Program-made: the position numbers and the translations under genes | Virus record (IMG/VR): IMGVR_UViG_3300021389_000015 | Coordinates: 1-64,000 of that record | Strand: one strand, 5' to 3' | Length of the DNA: 64,000 nt | Source of the DNA: a virus | The notes under the pieces: model-generated | The model's input: only the letters and a program-made list of their open reading frames with translations | Database searches by the model: none | What the model was told of the DNA's origin: nothing | Shown: piece after piece, positions 17,446-24,578 of the stretch | Layout of the letters: each line of letters begins with the position of its first letter | Numbering within the stretch: the stretch's first letter is position 1

Positions 17446-18123
17446 ATGCAATTAAGTGATTCCACCTTGGACATCCTTAGAAACTTTTCGTCAATCAATC
17501 AAAACATTTTGATTAAAGGCGGAGGTCCTATTAAAACTATCAGCGAAGCTCGCAATGTTGTGGCTAAAGCTGAAATACCAGAAACCTTTGACAAAGACTT
17601 TGGCATTTATGATTTAAACGAATTCATAGGTGTAACTGGTTTAGTCAATAACCCTAACCTAGAATTTAACAATGACTTTGTTATTATTTCAGATGAATCA
17701 GGTAGATCAAGTGTAAAGTACTTTTACTCTGCCGAAGAAACACTAACAACACCGACTAAAGATGTTGCTATGCCAGAACCTGATGTAAAGTTTACATTAG
17801 ATAATGACACTCTTAATAAACTTAAGAAAGCTGCATCAACTCTTGGCCATAAAGAAGTCTTAATAAGAGCTAATAACGGTGTGTTAAGTCTGTCAATTGT
17901 TGAAAATCAAAATGCAACATCAAATGCATATTCAATTGACATTGATGGTGAGTTTAAAGAAGATGCCGTCTTTAATTTTATTATAGATATATCTAACTTG
18001 AAAATTTTACCTGGTGATTATGATGTTGAGATTTCCTCAAAATTAATAACACAATTCACTCATAAAGAGTTAAGTGTAAAGTATTGGATTGCACTTGAAA
18101 AATCGTCAACTTACGGAGTTTAA
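17446..18123 (+). CDS. 45: Sliding clamp gp45
   Basis: 225 aa (T4 gp45 228 aa). It is a trimeric DNA sliding clamp for gp43 and a mobile activator of late transcription through gp55/gp33. N-terminal QLSDSTLDILRNFSSINQNILIKGG and the later KKAASTLGHKEVLIRANNG match the family, and the protein ends with the strand KELSVKYWIALEKSS. It has its own promoter and heads the clamp/clamp-loader operon. Confidence 0.95.
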   Translation: MQLSDSTLDILRNFSSINQNILIKGGGPIKTISEARNVVAKAEIPETFDKDFGIYDLNEFIGVTGLVNNPNLEFNNDFVIISDESGRSSVKYFYSAEETLTTPTKDVAMPEPDVKFTLDNDTLNKLKKAASTLGHKEVLIRANNGVLSLSIVENQNATSNAYSIDIDGEFKEDAVFNFIIDISNLKILPGDYDVEISSKLITQFTHKELSVKYWIALEKSSTYGV

Positions 18124-18125
18124 TA

Positions 18126-18362
18126 ATGACAAGCAGTAACGACCAACTATTTGATCTTTCTAATAAAGCATCTAGAAGTACTATCGCTGTTATCGATGCG
18201 GTAACACAAAGAGGTGGCTTTAAAGGAGAAGAGTTATCTACTATCGGTGGATTGAGAGATCAATGCATTCAGATAGTTCAACTATGTGAAACTATTCAAC
18301 AAGAAAAAGCAATGGAAACACCAGCTGAAACACCAGCTAAAGAACCTGATGCTAAAAAGTAA
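18126..18362 (+). CDS. Small conserved protein between gp45 and gp44
   Basis: 78 aa, helical, with DLSNKASRSTIAVIDAVTQRGGFKGEE near the start and a Pro/Glu/Ala-rich C-terminus. Proteins with this pattern are carried at the same site in marine T4-like phages, but no function is known to me. It starts two bases after the clamp stop codon. Confidence 0.65.
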   Translation: MTSSNDQLFDLSNKASRSTIAVIDAVTQRGGFKGEELSTIGGLRDQCIQIVQLCETIQQEKAMETPAETPAKEPDAKK

Positions 18363-18410
18363 TTACGCTTTATTGAATTTTATTTTTATTTGTTATGGAG
18401 AAATGCGTAA

Positions 18411-19349
18411 ATGTCTAATGAATACCTATGGGTTGAAAAGTATAGGCCACAAAAAATTGCCGATACTGTTCTACCTACTAAACTAAAAGAAACCTTTCAA
18501 AAAATAATTGATGGTGGTGAACTACCAAATATGTTATTTACCGGTACTGCCGGCTTAGGTAAAACTACTGTTGCTCGAGCACTATGTAATGAACTTAACT
18601 GTGATTACATTTTGATCAATGGTTCTGAAGAAGGCAACATTGATACACTCAGAACTAAAATAAAACAATTTGCTTCCTCGGTATCTCTATCGAGCGACTT
18701 TAAAGTTGTCATACTTGATGAAGCAGATTATTTAAATCCCCAATCAACTCAACCAGCTCTTCGTGGTTTCATTGAAGAGTTTTCTAATAATTGTAGATTT
18801 ATTCTTACTTGTAATTTCAAGAATAGAATTATTGAACCATTACATTCAAGATGTGGTGTATATGAATTCAATACTTCTAAAAAAGATCTTGCACCAATAG
18901 CTTCTAACTTCATGAAAAGATGTCAATCAATTCTTGAAGGTGAAGGTATAAGCTACACACAAATGGCTGTGGCAGATTTGATTATGAAGTTTGCACCAGA
19001 TTGGCGTAGAGTACTTAATGAATTGCAAAGATACTCTGTAAATGGAAACATAGATGCTGGTATTATCAATATTGTAAGTGATAAAAACTATGATGATCTT
19101 TTCTCTTATTTGAAAAATAAAGATTTCAAAAAGATGAGATCTTGGGTGGTCAACAATATAGATACAGATGCTAGTGCAATTTTTAGAGCCATGTACGATA
19201 AGATGGCTGAAAAGGTTGCTCCTCAATCTATCCCGCAGTTGGTTTTAATCTTAGGTGATTATCAATATAAAAATGCTTTTGTTGCTGATCACGAACTTAA
19301 TGTAGTAGCATGTTTAACGGAGGTAATGTCTGATGTACAGTTCAATTAA
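18411..19349 (+). CDS. 44: Clamp loader large subunit gp44
   Basis: 312 aa AAA+ ATPase (T4 gp44 319 aa). Walker A GTAGLGKTT at 45-53, Walker B/DEAD at 103-106, arginine finger SRC at 146-148. With gp62 it loads gp45 at primer ends. Unusually, gp62 does not follow directly: three metabolic genes and one small gene lie in between. Confidence 0.96.
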   Translation: MSNEYLWVEKYRPQKIADTVLPTKLKETFQKIIDGGELPNMLFTGTAGLGKTTVARALCNELNCDYILINGSEEGNIDTLRTKIKQFASSVSLSSDFKVVILDEADYLNPQSTQPALRGFIEEFSNNCRFILTCNFKNRIIEPLHSRCGVYEFNTSKKDLAPIASNFMKRCQSILEGEGISYTQMAVADLIMKFAPDWRRVLNELQRYSVNGNIDAGIINIVSDKNYDDLFSYLKNKDFKKMRSWVVNNIDTDASAIFRAMYDKMAEKVAPQSIPQLVLILGDYQYKNAFVADHELNVVACLTEVMSDVQFN

Positions 19350-19638
19350 TTTAACCTTATACACACAAGATAATTGTGGTTATTGTCATCTTTTAAAGAA
19401 GAAACTCGCCGAATGGGACTTTAGGTATAGAGAAATAAATATAAGTTATGATCTATTTGCTAAAGATTTCATGAAAGAAAAAGGCCATAGAACAGTTCCA
19501 CAGTTGTACTGGAATAACATTCATTTAAATAAACTTCCAACAACAGAGCTTACTAAAGAACACATAGAAGCCGAGATTGATTATGATAACTACGTAGGTG
19601 GAGTAGAAAATTGGGGAACAACAAGAGCATCGCAATAG
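19333..19638 (+). CDS. Glutaredoxin
   Basis: 101 aa thioredoxin-fold protein with the redox motif CGYC at 15-18 and the cis-proline segment TVPQ near 57-60, followed by the helix expected in glutaredoxins. It could supply electrons to a ribonucleotide reductase (none is in this window). It overlaps gp44 by 17 bases and the next gene by 28, so it belongs to the clamp-loader transcript. Confidence 0.88.
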   Translation: MYSSINLTLYTQDNCGYCHLLKKKLAEWDFRYREINISYDLFAKDFMKEKGHRTVPQLYWNNIHLNKLPTTELTKEHIEAEIDYDNYVGGVENWGTTRASQ

Positions 19639-20807
19639 TAGGTGGCGGTGTTGCCGGAATTACTACTGCATATTTCTTAGCCAAAAAATATAAAGTAAGA
19701 TTGTTTGATCCTAATGGTATAGCTGAACAGTGTAGTTATGCCAATGGCGGTCAATTGTCTGTTTGTAACGCAGAAGTTTGGAATACTTATAGTAACATTG
19801 CTAAAGGTTTTAAATGGTTGACGCAACCAGATGCTCCTCTTGCTTTTCGACCTGATGTCTGGTCATGGCCTAAGATAAGATGGATTGCTGGATTCATTGG
19901 TGCAACTATAACTAACAAATATGATTATAATACTCGTAAGACAATAGAATATAGCTTAAGATCTAGAAAGCTTATGAAGAAAATGATGAAGGAAGTCGGC
20001 ATTGACTTTCATCATAATGACTGTGGTATATTACACATATATAAGAATCAAAAGTCATGGGTTAAAGCACAAAGAACTCTTGAAAGATTTAAAGATACTG
20101 GATGGGGTAGAGTTAAAACTAAAACTAATTTAATAAAGTATAATATTAAATCAAATGATGTTGTTGGTGCTACTTTAACTAAAGGTGACTCAGTAGGAGA
20201 CATACATAGTTTCTGTCAAAACTTATCTAGCTATATGATGCAAGATCCTAAGTATGATTACAGCTTTCGTATTAATAAAATTGTTCGAACTGAAGATGAA
20301 GTATTTTGGTCAAATCCGAGAGATATGGCTTTTAGTTTAACAAAACTTAAGAAAGACTTTGATGAAGTTATTGTTTGTGCTGGCGCTTATACACCACACT
20401 TAGTTCCAAGTATAAATGTATATCCTATCAAAGGTTATTCTATAACTTATCAAAATGCGTATGAAGGTCCAACAATCTCTGTACTCGATGATGATAGAAA
20501 AATAGTTGCATCACCATTTTCAAATAATGTTTTCAGAGTGGCAGGTACTGCTGAACTTGCTGATTGGAATCATAGTATAAGAAAAGATAGAATCAAACCT
20601 TTAGCTGACTGGGTAGAACAAAATACGTTTATTAAAAGAGATGATTATAAAAGATGGGCATGCTTAAGGCCAATGACGCCTAACATGTTACCAGTAATAA
20701 GTAAAGTAAAAGGCCTATGGGTTAACACAGGTGCAGGTCATCTAGGTTGGACTATGGGCATGGCTTTAGCAGAAAGGCTAGCAAATGATTTGCAAAGACG
20801 TAAATGA
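19611..20807 (+). CDS. FAD-dependent D-amino acid dehydrogenase/oxidase (DadA-like)
   Basis: 398 aa. A Rossmann FAD motif GGGVAG at 11-16, the YANGGQLS segment and the C-terminal GHLGWTMGMALAERL (about 378-392) are the marks of the DadA small-subunit/glycine oxidase (DAO) family. It would oxidatively deaminate a small amino acid. The TTG start has GGAG eight bases upstream. It lies between glutaredoxin and SHMT with overlaps on both sides. The substrate is not known; DadA resemblance is stronger than to ThiO or SoxB. Confidence 0.85.
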   Translation: MGNNKSIAIVGGGVAGITTAYFLAKKYKVRLFDPNGIAEQCSYANGGQLSVCNAEVWNTYSNIAKGFKWLTQPDAPLAFRPDVWSWPKIRWIAGFIGATITNKYDYNTRKTIEYSLRSRKLMKKMMKEVGIDFHHNDCGILHIYKNQKSWVKAQRTLERFKDTGWGRVKTKTNLIKYNIKSNDVVGATLTKGDSVGDIHSFCQNLSSYMMQDPKYDYSFRINKIVRTEDEVFWSNPRDMAFSLTKLKKDFDEVIVCAGAYTPHLVPSINVYPIKGYSITYQNAYEGPTISVLDDDRKIVASPFSNNVFRVAGTAELADWNHSIRKDRIKPLADWVEQNTFIKRDDYKRWACLRPMTPNMLPVISKVKGLWVNTGAGHLGWTMGMALAERLANDLQRRK

Positions 20808-21927
20808 TATATTACAGAAAGAAATATACAGACAAGATACTACTATTGAACTAATTGCCAGTGAAAACTTTGCAAGTCAAGCTGTAATGGATTTATGTGG
20901 AAGTGTATTTACTAATAAGTATGCAGAAGGTTATTCTGGTAAAAGATACTATAATGGTTGTGAACATATGGACGAGATAGAAGATTTAGCTATAAATCAA
21001 GTAACTCAATTATATGGTTGCGAATTTGCTAATGTACAACCTCATTCCGGTGTAAATGCAAATACTGCGGTGTACCAAGCATTTATGAAACCCGGCGATG
21101 TTATTATGGGTATGGACTTAGCAAGTGGTGGTCATTTATCTCATGGTGCTCCACCGACATTAAGTGGAAAAGTATACAACAGTGTTACGTACGGTGTTGA
21201 CGAACATGGTTATTTAGATTATGAAGTTATAAGAGGATTAGCCAAGATAAGTAGACCTAAAGTAATTGTTGCAGGTGCAAGTGCTTATCCAAGACAAATA
21301 GATTGGAAAGCATTTAGAGATATTGCTGACGGTGTAGGTGCAGTACTAGTAGTAGATATGGCACACTATAGTGGATTAGTAGCAGGTGGTGTATATCTAA
21401 ATCCTTTACCTTATGCTGATGTTGTAACAAGCACTACTCACAAAACATTACGAGGTCCAAGAGGTGGAATGATTTTGTGGAATAATCCTGATTATACGAA
21501 AAGAATAAATAGTTCTATATTTCCTGGAACACAAGGTGGTCCACTTATGAATATCATTGCAGCTAAAGCTCAATGTTTTATAGAAGCAAACACCGATGAA
21601 TTTAAAAAATATTCTGAACAGGTAATCTCAAATGCTCGAGCAATGGCATTGCAATTAAATCAATACGGTATGAAAGTATTAACTGACGGCACGGACAGCC
21701 ATATAATATTATTAGATTTAAGTGATAGCAAAAGGTCAGGTAGAGAAGCTGCTGACTTACTTGAAGAAAATGGAATAACAGTAAACAAAAATGGAGTTCC
21801 AAATGATCCTCGTAACTTTGTTGAAACCAGTGGCATAAGAATTGGTACTGCTGCAGAAACTACTAGAGGAAATGTAGAGTACTGGTTCAGAGAACTAGCA
21901 CAAAAAATAGTGAGAATTATAAAATGA
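20785..21927 (+). CDS. glyA: Serine hydroxymethyltransferase
   Basis: 380 aa PLP enzyme converting serine plus tetrahydrofolate to glycine plus 5,10-methylene-THF. Key parts are visible: ELIASENFAS (22-31), NKYAEGYSGKRYYNGC (44-59), Asp191/His194 (VVDMAHYSG) and the PLP lysine Lys220 in TSTTHKTLRGPRGG. It is somewhat shorter than bacterial GlyA (about 415-430 aa), mostly at the C-terminus. Methylene-THF is the donor for the ThyX and dCMP hydroxymethylase encoded later in the window. Overlaps DadA-like by 23 bases. Confidence 0.96.
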   Translation: MICKDVNDILQKEIYRQDTTIELIASENFASQAVMDLCGSVFTNKYAEGYSGKRYYNGCEHMDEIEDLAINQVTQLYGCEFANVQPHSGVNANTAVYQAFMKPGDVIMGMDLASGGHLSHGAPPTLSGKVYNSVTYGVDEHGYLDYEVIRGLAKISRPKVIVAGASAYPRQIDWKAFRDIADGVGAVLVVDMAHYSGLVAGGVYLNPLPYADVVTSTTHKTLRGPRGGMILWNNPDYTKRINSSIFPGTQGGPLMNIIAAKAQCFIEANTDEFKKYSEQVISNARAMALQLNQYGMKVLTDGTDSHIILLDLSDSKRSGREAADLLEENGITVNKNGVPNDPRNFVETSGIRIGTAAETTRGNVEYWFRELAQKIVRIIK

Positions 21928-22163
21928 ATGAAATGCAAATGTTAAATGAATTTGTCAATCAACTTGCAATGTGTGAGTTGTTGTCAGCATACAATTTATT
22001 AGAACCATCGATGGCGTTCAACTGTAGAGAAGTTGAAAACTTTGTTAAAGAATCTTACTTTGATAATAACTATCAAGGATTTATAACATGGTGGGATGCA
22101 AATGTAATGCCCTTAGTTGAAGAATTAAATACCATATATCAGGCAAGTAAAAATGGAAAGTAG
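21924..22163 (+). CDS. Small hypothetical protein between glyA and gp62
   Basis: 79 aa, acidic and helical with aromatic-rich centre (YFDNNYQGFITWWDANV). No recognised family. The ATGA overlap with glyA shows it belongs to the same operon. Confidence 0.55.
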   Translation: MNEMQMLNEFVNQLAMCELLSAYNLLEPSMAFNCREVENFVKESYFDNNYQGFITWWDANVMPLVEELNTIYQASKNGK

Positions 22164-22173
22164 ATAAATCATT

Positions 22174-22551
22174 ATGAACCCTTTTGAATACGTAAATGCA
22201 ATTAACTATACTAAGAAAGATATTATGACTGATGACATAACGGAGAAAGGATACGCTCCGTATATGATCAATAGACAATTATCATACTTTCCTGATACAG
22301 TACTTGCTGCAAATGAAATGAATCGCAACCACCACCTCGACAATCGTTTACAATTTGATTTTTTTATAAATATAGTTAGAAAACGTAAAAGGTTTTCTAA
22401 ATGGCATAAGCCAGAAACTGTAAGTGATTTGGAAGCAGTAAAAAAATATTATGGCTATAGTAATGAGAAAGCCCGCCAAGTATTAACTCTCCTAAATTCT
22501 GATCAGATTAATGAATTGAAAAATAAGGTAATGACCGGTGGAAGAAAGTAA
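22174..22551 (+). CDS. 62: Clamp loader small subunit gp62
   Basis: 125 aa. The N-terminal pattern NPFEYVNAINYTKKDIM with EKGYAPYMINRQLSYFPDTVLAANEMN and LDNRLQFDFFINIVRKRKRFSKW is that of gp62 from T4-like phages. It joins four gp44 subunits in the loader. T4 gp62 is longer (187 aa), but short forms are normal in marine relatives. It overlaps regA by 14 bases. Confidence 0.9.
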   Translation: MNPFEYVNAINYTKKDIMTDDITEKGYAPYMINRQLSYFPDTVLAANEMNRNHHLDNRLQFDFFINIVRKRKRFSKWHKPETVSDLEAVKKYYGYSNEKARQVLTLLNSDQINELKNKVMTGGRK

Positions 22552-22954
22552 TATAGTAGAATGGGCTCCAGCGAATATGTTGGAAGTTACATTGAATGAA
22601 CCAGATGATTTTTTAAAGATAAGAGAGACATTAACACGCATTGGTGTGGCATCTCGTAAAGACAATAAACTCTATCAATCATGTCATATACTTCACAAAC
22701 AAGGCAGGTATTTTATCGTGCACTTTAAAGAGCTCTTTTTGCTCGACGGTAAGAAATCTAACTTAGAAGAAAATGATGTAGCCAGAAGAAATACTATCGC
22801 AACACTTATGAGTGATTGGGGTTTACTACAAATTGATAAAACTAATAAGCCAGAACCAATAGCACCTTTAAGACAAATTAAAATAATATCTTTTAAAGAT
22901 AAAGACCAATGGAACCTATGTCCAAAGTATAACATAGGAAATGGTTCAAAGTAA
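22538..22954 (+). CDS. regA: Translational repressor RegA
   Basis: 138 aa (T4 RegA 122 aa). RNA-binding repressor that blocks translation of phage early mRNAs by covering their start regions. Family signature segments include VEWAPANMLEVTLNEPDDFLKIRETLTRIGV and YFIVHFKELFLLDGK, then NDVARRNTIATLMSDWGLL. Follows gp62 as in T4. Confidence 0.93.
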   Translation: MEESNIVEWAPANMLEVTLNEPDDFLKIRETLTRIGVASRKDNKLYQSCHILHKQGRYFIVHFKELFLLDGKKSNLEENDVARRNTIATLMSDWGLLQIDKTNKPEPIAPLRQIKIISFKDKDQWNLCPKYNIGNGSK

Positions 22955-22975
22955 AAAAAAAGTTTGTACAGGCTA

Positions 22976-23003
22976 TGTACATTTAAAAATAAAGTATTAT
23001 ATA
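22976..23003 (+). promoter_or_regulatory. Promoter of hsp20
   Basis: TGTACA (22976-22981) with a 16-base spacer and TATATA (22998-23003). A second TGTACA lies upstream at 22965-22970. The -10 is weaker than in the other promoters of this window. Confidence 0.6.
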
Positions 23004-23009
23004 TATTAT

Positions 23010-23063
23010 AGAGGCGCCGATAACCGGGTCTCGTTCAACCTTGCTAGTCAATAGGAGGCAATT
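23010..23063 (+). promoter_or_regulatory. GC-rich leader of hsp20, possible RNA thermometer
   Basis: About 54 bases between the promoter and the ATG stand out as GC-rich (GAGGCGCCGATAACCGGGTC) in an AT-rich genome. A CCTT at 23039-23042 can pair with GAGG of the AGGAGG ribosome site (23054-23059) across a loop, which could hide the site at low temperature. The pairing is short, so this is only a suggestion based on the common use of thermosensors before small heat-shock genes. Confidence 0.35.
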
Positions 23064-23474
23064 ATGACTAAGAACTTTTTATACCCTCGAAACAGTTTCT
23101 TGGGTTTCGACCACATTTTCGATCAGTTGGAAAATATCCATTCTCATGCGAAAGATACATACCCACCATATAATGTAGTTAAACACGATAGTATGACGTA
23201 TGAAATAGAAATGGCCGTAGCCGGTTTCAAGAAAGATCATATCGATATTGAAGTAAAAGATCATGTTATGACTATTATAGGTGATAGACCAAAGCGTAGA
23301 GAACAAGACGCCTATGTCCATAAAGGTATTAGTGCTCGAAAGTTTCAAAGATCATTTAGACTGTCTGAATATACAGAAGTAGACGGTGCTGACATTCAGG
23401 ATGGAATCCTTACTGTTAATCTCAAAGTAGTTCTACCAGAAGAGAAGCGACCTCGTAAAATTAAAATTAATTAA
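23064..23474 (+). CDS. Small heat-shock protein Hsp20 (IbpA-like)
   Basis: 136 aa alpha-crystallin-domain chaperone. The N-terminus (FLGFDHIFDQLENI) and the core YEIEMAVAGFKKDHIDIEVKD, ISARKFQRSFRLSE and DGILTVNLKVVLPEEKRPRKIKI, ending in an I-x-I motif, identify the family. It binds unfolded proteins without ATP. Such genes are standard in marine T4-like phages and are thought to help head assembly. Confidence 0.95.
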   Translation: MTKNFLYPRNSFLGFDHIFDQLENIHSHAKDTYPPYNVVKHDSMTYEIEMAVAGFKKDHIDIEVKDHVMTIIGDRPKRREQDAYVHKGISARKFQRSFRLSEYTEVDGADIQDGILTVNLKVVLPEEKRPRKIKIN

Positions 23475-23490
23475 TAACGAGGAAAATTAA

Positions 23491-23721
23491 ATGACAACTT
23501 TAACTCAGGCTGTAAATACAGCCACATGCCGGGTATGCGACGCAGTTGCAGCCTGGGGCAAACGCACTTTACACGATTTTCAATACAATAGACAGATGGC
23601 TGCTAACCGAGTGGTTGCTCAGGATCTGATTCATCTTGGATTTCATAATCAAAAAGAATATAATCAAATTCTTCAGAAAATGAATGATAAGACTATTGAT
23701 GAATATCATAAGAGCTATTAA
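23491..23721 (+). CDS. Small conserved protein downstream of hsp20
   Basis: 76 aa with a CRVC pair at 13-16 and a helical C-terminal part (MAANRVVAQDLIHLGFHNQKEYNQIL). No recognised domain. It follows hsp20 by 17 bases with ACGAGGAAAATTAA as leader, so it is co-transcribed. Confidence 0.55.
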   Translation: MTTLTQAVNTATCRVCDAVAAWGKRTLHDFQYNRQMAANRVVAQDLIHLGFHNQKEYNQILQKMNDKTIDEYHKSY

Positions 23722-23722
23722 T

Positions 23723-23767
23723 ATGTGGCCATATACAGAAGAAGAAAATGACTTCGTGTCAAAATAA
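23723..23767 (+). CDS. Possible 14-residue peptide MWPYTEEENDFVSK
   Basis: A short frame begins one base after the preceding stop codon and ends five bases before a strong terminator. Its start could use translational coupling, since no separate ribosome site is seen. The peptide is acidic with an aromatic head. It is listed because position and composition look non-random, but conservation has not been tested. Confidence 0.35.
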   Translation: MWPYTEEENDFVSK

Positions 23768-23771
23768 GATT

Positions 23772-23796
23772 AGGCGGGTTCTTCCCGCCTTTTTTT
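23772..23796 (+). terminator. Rho-independent terminator after the hsp20 operon
   Basis: Seven-base-pair stem AGGCGGG (23772-23778) and CCCGCCT (23784-23790), loop TTCTT, then seven T residues. The late promoter for lysozyme begins right behind it. Confidence 0.95.
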
Positions 23797-23797
23797 A

Positions 23798-23805
23798 TAT
23801 AAATA
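23798..23805 (+). promoter_or_regulatory. T4-type late promoter of lysozyme
   Basis: Exact TATAAATA two bases after the terminator T-tract, 21 bases before the lysozyme ATG. TAGGAGA forms the ribosome site between them. Late timing suits a lysis gene. Confidence 0.78.
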
Positions 23806-23826
23806 GTAATTTATAGGAGATATAAT

Positions 23827-24276
23827 ATGAATATAGAAAACTTAAGAAAAGAACTTGAATTGGATGAAGGAGTGAAATATGAAATATATAATGATCATCT
23901 CGGCTACGCTACTTTCGGTATCGGTCATTTGGTTAGGGATTCAGATCCAGAGCATGGACAAGAAATTGGAACAGCTGTCTCAGAAGAAAGAGTTATCGCA
24001 GCTTTCGACGAAGACGTACAAATCGTGCTCTCAGATTGCGAGCGATTGTACAACGACTTTAATGTCTTGCCGGAAGAATGCCAAATGATTATCGCAAACA
24101 TGATGTTTAACATGGGAAGACCAAGACTTTCAAAGTTTAAAGGTATGAAAGCTGGAGTTGATGCAAAAGATTGGCATAAGGCTGCAGACGAAATGATAGA
24201 CTCTGCATGGTATAAACAGGTTCCTAATAGAGCTGGTAGACTCGTTAAAAGAATGAGAGCTCTTGCAAATGGATGA
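23827..24276 (+). CDS. e: T4-type lysozyme (GH24 endolysin)
   Basis: 149 aa muramidase cutting the NAM-NAG bond of peptidoglycan. The catalytic triad matches T4 lysozyme: Glu14 (LDEGVKYEIY), Asp23 (NDHLG) and Thr29 (YATFGIGH). The C-terminal NMMFNMGRPRLSKF and W-x-x-A-A-D-E-M segments also fit. No signal peptide or SAR segment, so release would need a holin. Confidence 0.95.
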   Translation: MNIENLRKELELDEGVKYEIYNDHLGYATFGIGHLVRDSDPEHGQEIGTAVSEERVIAAFDEDVQIVLSDCERLYNDFNVLPEECQMIIANMMFNMGRPRLSKFKGMKAGVDAKDWHKAADEMIDSAWYKQVPNRAGRLVKRMRALANG

Positions 24277-24535
24277 TTTAGATTTTGATTTTGGTTTTAC
24301 TGCAGTAACTGAAGATGAGTTAGATGTAGTAAAGAAAAATCAAACAACAGTTAATAAAGCAGAGAAACTTGCAACAACTACACAAGACAGACTTGATAAA
24401 TTGTATAATGCTATAGTTCCTTTGCTTAATAATCTTAAAAAGAATCCAGAAAAAGAATACATTCTTTGGCCTAATAGATTAGAAAAAGTAGAACAGTTTG
24501 AAGATCATATACAAAAAATATATAAAAACGCATAA
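24263..24535 (+). CDS. Conserved marine-phage protein of unknown function
   Basis: 90 aa. Starts MQMDDLDFDFGFTAV, then a coiled-coil-like stretch, then NLKKNPEKEYILWPNR and a helix. I recall closely similar small proteins in T4-like cyanophages, always unannotated. Overlaps the lysozyme gene by 14 bases. Its last codons are part of a 27-base sequence repeated at 62303-62329. Confidence 0.65.
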   Translation: MQMDDLDFDFGFTAVTEDELDVVKKNQTTVNKAEKLATTTQDRLDKLYNAIVPLLNNLKKNPEKEYILWPNRLEKVEQFEDHIQKIYKNA

Positions 24536-24548
24536 AGTCCTTTACATT
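24522..24548 (+). repeat. 27-base direct repeat, copy 1 (promoter-proximal)
   Basis: Positions 24522-24548 and 62303-62329 are identical over 27 bases. Copy 1 covers the last codons and stop of the preceding gene plus the -35 region of the next promoter. Copy 2 is in an intergenic region before another promoter of the same type. Confidence 0.85.
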
Positions 24549-24569
24549 TACTAAAAACTATGGTATAAT
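24541..24569 (+). promoter_or_regulatory. Promoter of the HAD-family gene
   Basis: TTTACA (24541-24546), 17-base spacer ending CTATGG, TATAAT (24564-24569). The ATG at 24579 is only nine bases behind the -10 box, so the mRNA would be leaderless or nearly so. Confidence 0.87.
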
Positions 24570-24578
24570 ATAACTACA

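Noticed and set aside
20785-21927. Reading the PLP enzyme as a phage DNA-hypermodification enzyme instead of SHMT
   Set aside because: The serine hydroxymethyltransferase signatures, including the substrate and THF-binding N-terminal segments and TSTTHKTLRGPRGG, are all present, so ordinary SHMT is the simpler call.
22365-22372. TATAAATA inside gp62
   Set aside because: Coding position, no late gene directly downstream; regarded as chance.
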